Positions 1-8,700 of a stretch of DNA of 64,000 nucleotides are shown one piece after another (position 1 is the stretch's first letter; each line of letters begins with the position of its first letter). The position numbers and the translations under genes are program-made. Below the pieces are notes generated by a model, which ran no database searches, had not been told where the DNA came from, and saw only the letters and a list, made by a program, of their open reading frames with translations. Origin of the DNA: Pseudomonas mendocina (GTDB taxonomy: Bacteria; Pseudomonadota; Gammaproteobacteria; Pseudomonadales; Pseudomonadaceae); NCBI GenBank assembly GCA_037482215.1, contig CP148074.1:434001-498000 (forward strand), written 5' to 3'.

Positions 1-549
1 GCTATGTGGTATGAAAGCGATTTAAGTTCGAAGTTAATTGCTGAAAAAATGAAAAAGGCCAACAGAGGCTTGGGAACATCGGTTAGTGCCGAGCTGGGTA
101 AGCCAATACCGCTTGGGGACAACTGGTCTATATCACCGCAGGCTCAATTGACCTATTCGAACATCAGTTATGATGATTTCAGTGATGCTTTTGGTGCAGT
201 TGTAGAATTAAAAGATGGCGACAGCCTTCAGGCTCGTGTTGGTGTTTCTTTAGATTTTACTTCTACAAAGGCTCTGGATCACGGCTCTGAAAATGGCGAT
301 GTAACCACGGCTTACGGAATCGTTAATCTTTACCAAGAAATGCTTAGTGGGACCGAGGCCGAGGTCAGTGGCGTTTCGGTGCGTAATGAGCTGGATAAAA
401 CATGGGCTGGGATCGGTGTGGGTGTGAATCACAGTTGGGCCGGTGGGCGTTACACCGTTTTTGGTGAGCTGGAGGCACGCTCCAGCCTTGAAAATGTTGG
501 TGAAAGTTACGGTGCTGTAGGCTCGATCGGGGTTAACTTTAGGTGGTAG
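1..549 (+). CDS. Autotransporter C-terminal beta-barrel (5' truncated by window edge)
   Basis: The frame is open from the first base, so this is the 3' end of a longer gene. The visible 182 residues consist of alternating polar/hydrophobic strands (for example SPQAQLTYSNISY and YTVFGELEARSS) and end in GVNFRW, a terminal aromatic residue as expected for an outer-membrane barrel recognised by the BAM complex. This fits the translocator domain of a type Va autotransporter, which anchors in the outer membrane and carries a passenger to the cell surface. The passenger lies outside the window, so its function is unknown. The DNA is AT-richer than the genes that follow. The ATG at base 4 is an internal methionine, not a start. 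Confidence 0.75.
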   Translation, partial: AMWYESDLSSKLIAEKMKKANRGLGTSVSAELGKPIPLGDNWSISPQAQLTYSNISYDDFSDAFGAVVELKDGDSLQARVGVSLDFTSTKALDHGSENGDVTTAYGIVNLYQEMLSGTEAEVSGVSVRNELDKTWAGIGVGVNHSWAGGRYTVFGELEARSSLENVGESYGAVGSIGVNFRW

Positions 550-585
550 GCGGCAGTCAATCTCTGTTATTGACCGCGGGTATGA

Positions 586-984
586 TCAGCGCTGCTTAGG
601 AATATACGCGCAGTAGCCAGGGCGCGGACCGATGCGTGGGTGGTTGCGGCAGGTATCGGGGCGTTTGTCGTAGATGGTGCACAGGCGCGTTTTGCGATCT
701 AGGTAATAACAGTCGTTGTTGCTCATGCGCACCAACGTGAAGATGCCTGATTTCTGGCTGAAACGCTCAACGATGCCTTCTTTTTGCAGGCGCTTGGCAA
801 TGTTTTTCGGCGGCTCACTGCGCTCGAACTCGTCCACCACACCGATACGAATCAGGTCGTTCAGGCGTACTTCAACCGGCAATGTGCAGCAGGTGGAATT
901 GCAGCTATGGCACATGTCGCTGGTGTATTTGGCCCAAGTTTCCAGGCGGTCAATTTCGGCGGCGGCAATCAGGTTGTTTTTCAT
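586..984 (-). CDS. YkgJ-family cysteine cluster protein
   Basis: A 132-residue cytoplasmic protein of the YkgJ/CxxCxxCC family, likely binding zinc or an iron-sulfur cluster; no reaction is established for the family. Eight or so cysteines are visible: CHSCNSTCC near residue 25, CTIYDKRPDTC with the following NHP, and GYC near the end. The start is placed at the methionine of MKNNLIAAAEIDRL, which matches the usual family beginning; an upstream ATG at 1065 would add 27 residues of low-complexity sequence rich in His and Pro and is less likely. No strong ribosome binding site is visible. It is divergent from estA. Confidence 0.82.
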   Translation of the reverse strand: MKNNLIAAAEIDRLETWAKYTSDMCHSCNSTCCTLPVEVRLNDLIRIGVVDEFERSEPPKNIAKRLQKEGIVERFSQKSGIFTLVRMSNNDCYYLDRKTRLCTIYDKRPDTCRNHPRIGPRPGYCAYIPKQR

Positions 985-1244
985 CAGGCGGGCTATGTGG
1001 TTGGGCGGCGGGCGATGATACCGGCAGTGGTGAGTTTGTGAATGGCTATCTGCTGGTCGGCCCATAGTTTAGCGCTGATGGCGCTTCAGCAGTGTTCATT
1101 CATACTACAGGGTTGAACTCATTCAGGATATTTTTTGGGCGCTGAGCGGTTATTGCAAAAGTGCTGAACTGGATGCGAAAAGCTTTAATTGTGTCTACAT
1201 TCATAGGCGGTGAAGTTAATAACAATAAATCCAGAGGTCCTCCT

Positions 1245-3146
1245 ATGAAGCGCAAACTCACGCCTCTCGCGGTCTCGTGTCTGTTGATCTTTGCCCCATC
1301 CCAGAGTTTTTCTTCCCCTTATTCATCACTGGTGGTCTTCGGCGATAGCCTGAGCGATGCCGGGCAACTGCCCGATGCGGGTGGGCCGGATGGCGCGACT
1401 CGGCGCTGGACCAACCGCGTCGGGCCGACTTTTCAAGCAAACAGTGGTGAGATCATCGGTGCCACCTCGCCCATGATGCTGAGTGAGCAGCTCGGTTTAG
1501 GGGCGCTGACACCTTCCACTTCATCGGTCTATCAGGAAAAAGGGTTGCCGGACGGTAATGACTGGGCGGTAGGGGGCTATCGCACCGATCAGATTTACGA
1601 CTCCATTACCGCGCCGGGTGGATCGGTGGCAGGGAGCCGAACCCGTGATGGTTACTTGGCTGATCTGGCTAACCGTGGCCTGCGCCTAGACCCCAATACG
1701 TTGTTCTATGTGAACGGTGGCGGTAACGATTTTTTGCAGGAGACTATTTTTTCTATCGGAGCCAAAGCCTCGGCCGATCAACTGGCTGATGGTGTGTTGG
1801 CCCTTCAAAATGCAGGTGCCCGCTACATCATGGTGTCGCTGCTGCCCAACGTCGGTACAACACCTGCAATCAGCGGTTCGCCGCTGGCTGGAGTGGTCAG
1901 TGCAGTAGGCGAGCAGTTCAACACTGAGTTGGTAACGCGCCTTGAGGGCATGAGTGCGCAGATCATCCCGCTCAACGTGCCGCAAATGTTCAACGAGGTG
2001 TTGGTCAGAGCTGATGCTTTTGGCCTGGATTCGACGCAGAACCTGATCGGCACCTGCTTCGACGGCTGTGACAACATCAACCCGAAATGGGGCATCAACA
2101 GCCCGACGCCAGACCCGAGCAAACTGGTCTATAACGACAGCGTGCACCCGACCACGGCTGTGCAGCAGATCCTCGCCGACTATATGTACTCTCTGCTTTC
2201 TGCGCCGTGGGAGTTGAGCCTGTTGCCGGAAATGGCTCAGGGCACATTGCGCTCCCATCAGGACCAACTCCGTTCCGAGTTGCTGGCTGACTGGTCCGCC
2301 TGGCAGTCAGTGGGGCAATGGCGCACCTTCGTCTCGGCATCCGGTCAGCGAATGGATTTTGACCGCCAGGCGTCCGGTGCCAGTGGTGATTGCAATGGAT
2401 ACAGCCTCAACCTCGGCGCCAGCTACCGCCTTAACGAAGACTGGCGCGTCGGCCTGGCTGCTGGGTTGTACGAGCAGGAGCTGGAAGTGGGCCGCGCCGA
2501 CTCTAACTACGACATGCGCAGCTACATGGCTACGGCTTTTGCCGAGTTCCAACGCAACCGTTGGTGGGCAGACATGTCTGCCAGTGTTGGCTACTTGGAT
2601 TACGACGACCTCAAACGCAAGGTCATATTGGGACGCGTGACTGACGGCGAGAAAGGCGATACAGAAGGCCAGCTCTGGGCGTTCAGCGGGCGCTTTGGTT
2701 ACGACATCGCCCAACCGGGGGAGAACTGGCACCTGAGTCCGTTCATCAGCGCCGACTACGCCAAAGTGGAGGTGGACGGTTACAGCGAGAAAGGTGGTAG
2801 CGCCACAGCCCTGCGTATTGATGATCAGGACCGTACCTCTAAGCGACTGGGGCTGGGTTTCCAAGGGCGCTGGCAAGTAGCACGTGCGACTGAGCTGTTC
2901 GGTGAGATCGCCCGGGAAAAGGAATTCGAGGATGACCCCAGTAAGGTGCGCATGGCGCTTACCAGCTTGCCAACCCTCGATTACCAGCTGCAGGGTTACG
3001 AGCCGGATGATCGCATTGACCGCCTCAGTGTTGGCTTCAGGCAGCAGCTCGCCGCTGACCTTTCGTTGCAAGGTGCCTACAGCTTGCGCAAGGCGGATGA
3101 CGACAAGCAGCAGGGCATCAGTCTGGCTGTCACGCTGGACTGGTAG
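1245..3146 (+). CDS. estA: GDSL esterase autotransporter EstA
   Basis: Outer-membrane esterase of the SGNH/GDSL family, in Pseudomonas linked to rhamnolipid production and motility. The 633-residue protein has a signal peptide (MKRKLTPLAVSCLLIFAP), a passenger with block I VVFGDSLSDAG (nucleophile Ser35), block III NGGGNDF and the block V Asp-His pair in NDSVHPTT. From about residue 330 it continues into a 12-strand-type autotransporter barrel ending VTLDW. The start was set at 1245 because AGAGG at 1233-1237 sits in front of it and the signal peptide begins there; the open frame upstream has no signal sequence. The next gene is fbp, as in P. aeruginosa. Length is close to known EstA (about 646 residues). 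Confidence 0.93.
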   Translation: MKRKLTPLAVSCLLIFAPSQSFSSPYSSLVVFGDSLSDAGQLPDAGGPDGATRRWTNRVGPTFQANSGEIIGATSPMMLSEQLGLGALTPSTSSVYQEKGLPDGNDWAVGGYRTDQIYDSITAPGGSVAGSRTRDGYLADLANRGLRLDPNTLFYVNGGGNDFLQETIFSIGAKASADQLADGVLALQNAGARYIMVSLLPNVGTTPAISGSPLAGVVSAVGEQFNTELVTRLEGMSAQIIPLNVPQMFNEVLVRADAFGLDSTQNLIGTCFDGCDNINPKWGINSPTPDPSKLVYNDSVHPTTAVQQILADYMYSLLSAPWELSLLPEMAQGTLRSHQDQLRSELLADWSAWQSVGQWRTFVSASGQRMDFDRQASGASGDCNGYSLNLGASYRLNEDWRVGLAAGLYEQELEVGRADSNYDMRSYMATAFAEFQRNRWWADMSASVGYLDYDDLKRKVILGRVTDGEKGDTEGQLWAFSGRFGYDIAQPGENWHLSPFISADYAKVEVDGYSEKGGSATALRIDDQDRTSKRLGLGFQGRWQVARATELFGEIAREKEFEDDPSKVRMALTSLPTLDYQLQGYEPDDRIDRLSVGFRQQLAADLSLQGAYSLRKADDDKQQGISLAVTLDW

Positions 3147-3226
3147 TCACCAACGGGCGGCAGTATGAGGCACTGACGCCCTTAAAAGAGTAAACTGCGC
3201 AGGATTATCTTACTCTGGAGACCTTC

Positions 3227-4234
3227 ATGTCCCGCGTTACCCTCAGCCGCTACCTGATCGAGGCAACTCGTAGTCACAACACTCCTGCGGACCTGCGCTT
3301 CCTGATCGAAGTGGTTGCCCGTGCTTGTAAAGCCATCAGCCATCAGGTTTCCAAAGGCGCACTGGGCGGCGTACTGGGTAGCCTGGACACTGAAAACGTG
3401 CAGGGTGAAGTGCAGAAAAAGCTGGACGTGATCTCCAACGAAATCCTTCTCGAAGCCAACGAATGGGCCGGTAACCTGGCTGGTATGGCGTCCGAGGAAA
3501 TGGATCATCCTTACCAAATTCCGGGGCAATACCCTAAAGGCGCCTACCTGCTGGTATTCGATCCGCTGGACGGTTCCAGCAACATTGATGTGAACGTATC
3601 CGTCGGCACCATTTTCTCCGTGCTGCGTTGCCCGGATCGCAATGGCGAAGAGGGTGACCTGGGCGCCGAAGCTTTCCTGCAAAAGGGCACTCAGCAAGTC
3701 GCAGCCGGTTATGCCATCTATGGTCCGCAAACCATGTTGGTATTGACCATGGGTGATGGCGTTAAAGGCTTCACCCTGGACCGCGAACTGGGCAGCTTTG
3801 TGCTGACCCACGACAACATCAAGGTGCCAGAGGCGACTAAAGAGTTCGCCATCAATATGTCCAACCAGCGTCACTGGGAAGCCCCGGTACAGCGTTATGT
3901 GAGCGAGCTGCTGGCGGGCGAAGAAGGCCCACTGGGCAAGAACTACAACATGCGCTGGATCGCCTCTATGGTGGCTGACGTGCACCGCATCCTCACCCGT
4001 GGCGGCGTGTTCATGTACCCGCGTGATGCCCGTGAGCCGGACAAGGCAGGCAAACTGCGCCTGATGTACGAAGCCAACCCGATGTCCCTGATCATTGAGC
4101 AGGCTGGCGGTGCGGCTACCAACGGTACTCAGCGCATCCTGGATATCCAGCCGGACAACCTGCACCAACGCGTGCCGGTGTTCCTTGGCTCTAAAGAAGA
4201 AGTGCTGCGCATCACTGCGTACCACAAGGGCTAA
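3227..4234 (+). CDS. fbp: Fructose-1,6-bisphosphatase class 1
   Basis: Hydrolyses fructose-1,6-bisphosphate to fructose-6-phosphate and phosphate, the committed step of gluconeogenesis in the cytosol. The 335-residue length is normal for the class I enzyme. The metal-binding signature [12 protein letters not shown] is present near residue 118, with the upstream acidic residues of the GMASEE segment. A purine-rich CTGGAGACC lies just ahead of the ATG. The DUF924 gene follows after four bases, so the two are probably co-transcribed. Confidence 0.96.
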   Translation: MSRVTLSRYLIEATRSHNTPADLRFLIEVVARACKAISHQVSKGALGGVLGSLDTENVQGEVQKKLDVISNEILLEANEWAGNLAGMASEEMDHPYQIPGQYPKGAYLLVFDPLDGSSNIDVNVSVGTIFSVLRCPDRNGEEGDLGAEAFLQKGTQQVAAGYAIYGPQTMLVLTMGDGVKGFTLDRELGSFVLTHDNIKVPEATKEFAINMSNQRHWEAPVQRYVSELLAGEEGPLGKNYNMRWIASMVADVHRILTRGGVFMYPRDAREPDKAGKLRLMYEANPMSLIIEQAGGAATNGTQRILDIQPDNLHQRVPVFLGSKEEVLRITAYHKG

Positions 4235-4238
4235 TAGC

Positions 4239-4841
4239 ATGACGCAACCTTGGCAGCCGTTATTGGACTGGTGGTTCGGCCCCGGTAAGACGGCTGCCGA
4301 GGTGTCCGCCAGCCAACTCCCTTTATGGTTTGGTAAGCGTGATAGTCAGGATGCCGAAGCGCGGGAGCGCTTTGGCCATCTGGTCGAGCAAGCCCTGGCT
4401 GGACAGCTACACGAGTGGGACAACACCCCGAGCGGGTGGCTCGCCCACATTATTCTTCTCGATCAACTCCCCCGCATGATTTACCGCGATACGCCGCGCG
4501 CGTTTGCCGGTGATCCGCTGTCCCAACCGTTGCTGCGTAAGGGGCTTGAGAGTGGATGGGATCAGCAGCTCAAACCTATCCAGCGCCTGTTCGCCTATTT
4601 AGTTTATGAACACGCAGAAAATCTGGTACTTCAGGACCAGGTCGTGGAACTGTTTGAAAAGCTGCTTGCCCAAGTACAACCTGACGAGCACGAGCTGTTT
4701 GCCGGGTATTTGGATTTTGCCGAACGGCATCAGCGTATCGTTGCTCGTTTCGGTCGATTTCCACATCGTAATCAGATACTTGGCCGCGCCTCTAGTGCCG
4801 AGGAGATCGCCTTCCTGCAAGAGCCAGGCTCAAGTTTTTAG
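4239..4841 (+). CDS. DUF924 family protein
   Basis: A 200-residue predicted cytoplasmic, mostly alpha-helical protein of the DUF924 family (TPR-like fold by family assignment), without a known biochemical role. The family signature is the segment LAHIILLDQLPRMIYRDTP near residue 68, with FPHRNQILGR near residue 175. The ATG chosen lies four bases after the fbp stop, which suggests translational coupling; the open frame also extends upstream inside fbp but that part is fbp read in another frame. In P. aeruginosa the neighbour of fbp is, to my knowledge, the same gene. Confidence 0.88.
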   Translation: MTQPWQPLLDWWFGPGKTAAEVSASQLPLWFGKRDSQDAEARERFGHLVEQALAGQLHEWDNTPSGWLAHIILLDQLPRMIYRDTPRAFAGDPLSQPLLRKGLESGWDQQLKPIQRLFAYLVYEHAENLVLQDQVVELFEKLLAQVQPDEHELFAGYLDFAERHQRIVARFGRFPHRNQILGRASSAEEIAFLQEPGSSF

Positions 4842-4909
4842 CATTCTTGCAGGCAATATCGACACTCCTATGCCAAGCTGAAACCGTCATCTGCTAATGG
4901 AGTTGTCCC

Positions 4910-5164
4910 ATGTCTATGCGTGTTCCTGTGCTGCTTGCCACCTGCTTGTTATTGGCTGCCTGTAATAAGGTCAATCAGGAAAACTATGCACAACTGAAGT
5001 CGGGCATGACCAAAGCTGAAGTTGAGCAACTCCTTGGTGACGCCACTGAATGTTCCAGCGCTCTTGGTATTTCCAGCTGCACGTGGGGAACTCAGGAAAG
5101 CTTTATTAGCATTCAGTACGCAGGTGACAAGGTCATGATGTTCTCTGGAAAAGGATTGAAATGA
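4910..5164 (+). CDS. Small BamE/SmpA-like lipoprotein
   Basis: An 84-residue lipoprotein precursor. The signal peptide ends in the lipobox LLAAC, putting the lipidated cysteine near residue 18. The mature part holds the pattern YAQLKSGMTKAEVEQLLG, typical of small SmpA/OmlA (BamE-like) folds and of DUF3862-type proteins, followed by an unusual pair of cysteines (TECSSALGISSCTW) that could form a disulfide in the periplasm. Function is unknown; it is too divergent to call BamE itself. Its stop overlaps the start of the lipocalin gene in an ATGA, so the two form an operon. Confidence 0.82.
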   Translation: MSMRVPVLLATCLLLAACNKVNQENYAQLKSGMTKAEVEQLLGDATECSSALGISSCTWGTQESFISIQYAGDKVMMFSGKGLK

Positions 5165-5712
5165 TGCGTCGACTGATTTTATTGGGCGCTGCAGCTCTAC
5201 TGGCTGCATGTGCTAACTCGGGTACCGGTGATGTACCTCCGAAAACCGTGGATAAGGTAGACCTGAAGCGTTATCAGGGTGTCTGGTACGAGCAGGCACG
5301 TCTGCCGATGTTCTTCCAACGCAATTGCGCACAATCCGAAGCCCTTTATGAATTACAGAGCGACGGCAGCGTGGGCGTTACCAATACCTGCATTACTTAC
5401 AAGGGCGAGCAGCAACAGGCTAAAGGCCGTGCCGTACTGCAAAGTCCGGATGACAGCAGCAAACTGTGGGTGAGTTTTGGCGACGGCATCCTGTCCAGCC
5501 TGAGCAAGGGCCATTACTGGGTGTTGTATTTGGATCACGACTACAAAACTGTGCTGGTCGGTACTCCGGACCGTGACAACCTTTGGCTACTGACCCGCGA
5601 CAAGACCATGACCGCCGAGCAACGCAGCAAGCTGCTTGATGAGGCGACCCGACGAGACTACGACACCAGCAAGCTGATTTGGCGCAGCAGTGATGCATCG
5701 CTTGGGCTGTAA
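5161..5712 (+). CDS. blc: Bacterial lipocalin (Blc type)
   Basis: A 183-residue outer-membrane lipocalin precursor. The lipobox LLAACA gives a lipidated cysteine near residue 17. The lipocalin signature is present as YQGVWYEQARLP at residues 39-50, and the second conserved block as YWVLYLDHDYKTVLVGTP. Blc proteins bind fatty acids or lysophospholipids and are thought to help in envelope maintenance. Start codon overlaps the stop of the upstream small lipoprotein gene by four bases, which argues for translational coupling. The stop lies one base from the stop of the converging DUF2141 gene. Confidence 0.9.
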   Translation: MMRRLILLGAAALLAACANSGTGDVPPKTVDKVDLKRYQGVWYEQARLPMFFQRNCAQSEALYELQSDGSVGVTNTCITYKGEQQQAKGRAVLQSPDDSSKLWVSFGDGILSSLSKGHYWVLYLDHDYKTVLVGTPDRDNLWLLTRDKTMTAEQRSKLLDEATRRDYDTSKLIWRSSDASLGL

Positions 5713-5713
5713 G

Positions 5714-6160
5714 TCAGCTGCGTTTTTTTGACTGACGCAGGCGGATGCTCACTGGAGTATCCGCGCTGCCATGTTCGAAGCGCGCTTTATCGGGTGAAGG
5801 TTTGCCATTGAACAGCGCAGGGTTTCCGGAAAACCCCACGGGCTCTAGTGGCAGGCCGCGTGGACTCTGATCAAGCTTGGCGTTGCCGTTAAGGTCTTGA
5901 TACACCTGAACGGCATATACACCCGCCGGTATATCGGCAAAACGCAGGGTGCTGTCTTGCCCCGTGGCGGTCTGCAATGGGGTTGTTGGCCACGCTGTTT
6001 CATCTGCTGCCACCAACGCTCCGTACAGTGGGGCTTTGGCATTAATCCCCTCTATCGTGACCAGTACGTCACCTGCAACGCTTTGGCTACAGAAAAAATA
6101 TAGTAAAAGCGTACCTGTAGAGCAGGCCTTGTTTACGGTCTTAAGAATTCTCTGTGGCAT
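5714..6160 (-). CDS. DUF2141 domain secreted protein
   Basis: A 148-residue exported protein. After a hydrophobic N-terminal segment (about residues 12-30) it contains a single DUF2141-like beta-sandwich: VLVTIEGINAKAPLYGALVAA, FADIPAGVYAVQVYQDLN, and the family segment DLNGNAKLDQSPRGLP with Gly-Phe further on. No enzymatic role is known for the family. The start is placed at MPQRILK because the open frame upstream merely mirrors the divergent gene; no strong ribosome binding site is seen. It is divergent from the DarA-like gene with only about 30 bases between them, so the two promoters must overlap. Confidence 0.75.
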   Translation of the reverse strand: MPQRILKTVNKACSTGTLLLYFFCSQSVAGDVLVTIEGINAKAPLYGALVAADETAWPTTPLQTATGQDSTLRFADIPAGVYAVQVYQDLNGNAKLDQSPRGLPLEPVGFSGNPALFNGKPSPDKARFEHGSADTPVSIRLRQSKKRS

Positions 6161-6192
6161 AATCCGGGCATTTCGCGTTGAAGTGGCTGGTG

Positions 6193-7110
6193 ATGCGGCA
6201 CGTTCTAATCGTTCATTTTTCTCAAACGGGACAGCTCGACCGGCTGGCTCAATCGGTCTGCGCGCCATTGCTAAACAGCACTGACATACAGGTCGATTTT
6301 TTGCCGTTGCAACCGCAGCAACCTTACCCGTTTCCTTGGCCGTTTCTAGACTTTTTCCGCATTTTCCCGGAAACGGTGTTGATGCGCCCACAGCCATTAC
6401 TGCCATTGCAGGTGGAACCCAGTAAGCGTTACGACCTGATTATTCTGGCGTATCAGGTTTGGTTTCTCTCGCCTTCGCAGCCGATGACGGCGTTTCTCGC
6501 CTCGCCTGAGGCGGCACAACTGCTTAAAGATAGGCCAGTCGTAACCCTGATCGGCTGCCGCAATATGTGGCTGATGGCGCAAGAGAAGGTGAAGGCTCGG
6601 CTGACTCAGTTGGGTGCCCGTCTGGTGGATAACATCGCGCTAACAGACGCCTGCGGCACCGCTGCCAGCTTTCTTGCGACGCCGCTGTGGCTCTTTACGG
6701 GTCGACAAAAGCCCTACAGCTGGGTACCTCGCGCCGGTATTGATGAGGCGGAAATCGCGGCTGCTGGCCGTTTTGGTGAGGCCATCAAACAGCGGCTGGC
6801 GGCTGATGAACTCCCCATTACTGAGCCCATGCTTAGGGGGCTGGGTGCGGTAAAGATTGATGAAAAACTGATCGCCAGCGAGAAGGTGGGCAATCGCAGC
6901 TTCCAAGCATGGAGTCGTTTGCTGTCCGCACTGGGGCCGCAGCAGAGTCGTCGTCGAACCGTGGGCTTGGTGATTTACATCGTATTTTTGTTGTGCCTGA
7001 TCGTCACCGTGGTGCCGGTCACTGCACTGTTAAAGAAATTGCTGGCACCCCTGACCAAAGCGCGGGTGCAGCGCGAGAAAGCCTACTACGCTGGCCCGTC
7101 CGGCGAGTGA
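6193..7110 (+). CDS. Dialkylresorcinol condensing enzyme-like protein (DarA family)
   Basis: A 305-residue protein resembling the flavodoxin-fold DarA family, which is annotated as the enzyme condensing two beta-ketoacyl-derived chains into a dialkylresorcinol ring. The N terminus MRHVLIVHFSQTGQLDRLAQ is the flavodoxin phosphate-binding loop, followed by PFPWPFLDFFRIFPETVL and YDLIILAYQVWFLSPSQP. One strong transmembrane helix lies near residues 255-280, so the protein is probably attached to the inner membrane. The ATG at 6193 is chosen over a TTG at 6178 because it begins directly at the fold. The next gene, a KAS III homologue, matches the DarA-DarB pairing. Product chemistry is inferred from family only. 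Confidence 0.75.
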   Translation: MRHVLIVHFSQTGQLDRLAQSVCAPLLNSTDIQVDFLPLQPQQPYPFPWPFLDFFRIFPETVLMRPQPLLPLQVEPSKRYDLIILAYQVWFLSPSQPMTAFLASPEAAQLLKDRPVVTLIGCRNMWLMAQEKVKARLTQLGARLVDNIALTDACGTAASFLATPLWLFTGRQKPYSWVPRAGIDEAEIAAAGRFGEAIKQRLAADELPITEPMLRGLGAVKIDEKLIASEKVGNRSFQAWSRLLSALGPQQSRRRTVGLVIYIVFLLCLIVTVVPVTALLKKLLAPLTKARVQREKAYYAGPSGE

Positions 7111-7129
7111 AGTGGCCTGAGGAATACCT

Positions 7130-8287
7130 GTGGTACAGCCTGTTTTTATCAACCGAGTCAATGCTTTTCTGCCCCACGATGCGGTCGACAACGATCACAT
7201 GGAAGAGCGTCTGGGGCGCGTCGGTGACAAGCCCTCACGAGCACGTAAGCTGATCCTGCGCAGTAACGGCATTCGCCAGCGTCATTACGCTATCGACCCT
7301 CTGACGGGCGAGCCGAGCATGACCAACGCTCAGCTCAGTGCCGAAGCCATTCGCGGTCTGTTCGATCACGACGGCCAGCTACGCGAACTCGATTGTTTGG
7401 TGGCGGGCACCGCGTCGCCGGATCAGGTGATGCCTGGCCACGCCGTGATGGTTCAAGGTGAGTTGGGCAATCCGCCCTGTGAGGTGGTGTCCACCGCCGG
7501 TATCTGTCTGTGCGGCATGACTGCACTGAAATACGCCTGGATGAGCGTTGCCAGCGGTGAAAGCCACAACGCCGTGGCGTGTGGTTCAGAGCTGGCCTCT
7601 GCGCTGATGCATGCCCGCAACTTCAATGCTGAATACGAAAGCCGTCTGGAAGAGCTGGAAGAGCGCCCCGAAATTGCCTTCGAAAAAGACTTCCTGCGTT
7701 GGATGCTTTCAGACGGCGCTGGTGCTGTCCTGCTGCAAAACCAACCTAACGCTAAAGGCTTGAGTCTGCGTGTGGATTGGATCGACATCCTCTCCTTTGC
7801 CGATCAAATGCCAGCCTGCATGTATGCGGGGGGCGAGATGGTCGACGGCCGCCTGCAAGGTTGGAGCCGTTACGACGGCGCCGAGCGCAATCGCCTCTCC
7901 GTGATGGCGATCAAGCAGGACGTCAAACTGCTTAACGACAACATTGTGAAGTACACCGTCGAAGAGACGCTCAAACGCATCATGCAGCGCCGCGAGCTGA
8001 GTGTTGAGGCAATTGACTACCTGCTGCCGCATTATTCCTCGGAGTTCTTCCGTGACCGTTTGGCTGCGGGGCTGGCCAACGTCGGCTTGCCGATTCCGCA
8101 GGAGCGCTGGTTCACCAACCTCACCAGCAAGGGCAATACCGGTGCTGCCTCGATATTCATCATGCTGGACGAGCTGTTCAACTCCGGCAAACTGCGTAGT
8201 GACCAGCGTCTGCTGTGCTATGTACCAGAAAGCGGGCGCTTCTCCAGCGCCTTTATGCACCTGACCGTGGTCGGGCAAGACGAGTAA
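7130..8287 (+). CDS. Beta-ketoacyl-ACP synthase III homologue (DarB-like)
   Basis: A 385-residue thiolase-fold condensing enzyme. The likely nucleophile is Cys126 in VSTAGICLCGMTAL, the histidine is in LLPHYSSEFF, and the asparagine in TSKGNTGAAS, so the Cys-His-Asn triad of KAS III is complete. In dialkylresorcinol pathways the DarB partner works with DarA to join two acyl chains. The gene starts with GTG, supported by TGAGGAA at 7118-7124 placed six bases upstream; no in-frame ATG occurs before residue 24. It follows the DarA-like gene by 19 bases and precedes a short conserved gene by five, indicating one operon. Confidence 0.85.
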   Translation: MVQPVFINRVNAFLPHDAVDNDHMEERLGRVGDKPSRARKLILRSNGIRQRHYAIDPLTGEPSMTNAQLSAEAIRGLFDHDGQLRELDCLVAGTASPDQVMPGHAVMVQGELGNPPCEVVSTAGICLCGMTALKYAWMSVASGESHNAVACGSELASALMHARNFNAEYESRLEELEERPEIAFEKDFLRWMLSDGAGAVLLQNQPNAKGLSLRVDWIDILSFADQMPACMYAGGEMVDGRLQGWSRYDGAERNRLSVMAIKQDVKLLNDNIVKYTVEETLKRIMQRRELSVEAIDYLLPHYSSEFFRDRLAAGLANVGLPIPQERWFTNLTSKGNTGAASIFIMLDELFNSGKLRSDQRLLCYVPESGRFSSAFMHLTVVGQDE

Positions 8288-8292
8288 CCGCT

Positions 8293-8700
8293 ATGAAGCT
8301 CGATGAGGTTCCACAGGACTCCACCACCGTTTATGGCGGCCACAGCAAACTGCTCTATGCCGTTGATGAAAGCGGCCACTACCAAGGTGCGCAGAGTGCT
8401 GGCTGGGAGCCTGAGGCCTACTCGACACAATTGGCTGTGGCCGAACTGCAAGAGCAGGAGGCTGATGCCCATGCCGCCTGGCTGCGTGGTGAGCTATCGC
8501 CACTGAAATTCCTGATGTACCGCTACCGGCTGGATGAACCGGCGTTGGCGATGGTCACCGGCTTGTGGCAATGGCGCATTCGCCGGCATTTTCGCCCGAG
8601 CATTTACCGAAAACTCTCGCCAGCGCTGCTGGCACGCTACGCGGAGGCTTTTGGTCTGCCCGTTGAGCAATTGATTTCTTATCAGAAGGGGCAGGCATGA
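8293..8700 (+). CDS. Conserved hypothetical protein in DarAB-like operon
   Basis: A 135-residue soluble protein that I do not recognise as any named family. It is Tyr/Glu-rich at the N terminus, has an acidic helical middle (VAELQEQEADAHAAWLRGE) and a basic segment (WQWRIRRHFRPSIY), and ends with a helix-turn-helix-like helical pair (LLARYAEAFGLPVEQL). The gene sits five bases after the KAS III gene and overlaps the next gene by four bases (ATGA), so it is almost certainly translated and part of the pathway, perhaps as a scaffold or regulator. No signal peptide or membrane segment is visible. Confidence 0.72.
   Translation: MKLDEVPQDSTTVYGGHSKLLYAVDESGHYQGAQSAGWEPEAYSTQLAVAELQEQEADAHAAWLRGELSPLKFLMYRYRLDEPALAMVTGLWQWRIRRHFRPSIYRKLSPALLARYAEAFGLPVEQLISYQKGQA

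Noticed and set aside
586..1065. Longer start for the YkgJ-type gene at 1065
   Set aside because: The added residues (GRPADSHSQTHHCRYHRPPP) are unlike the family N terminus.
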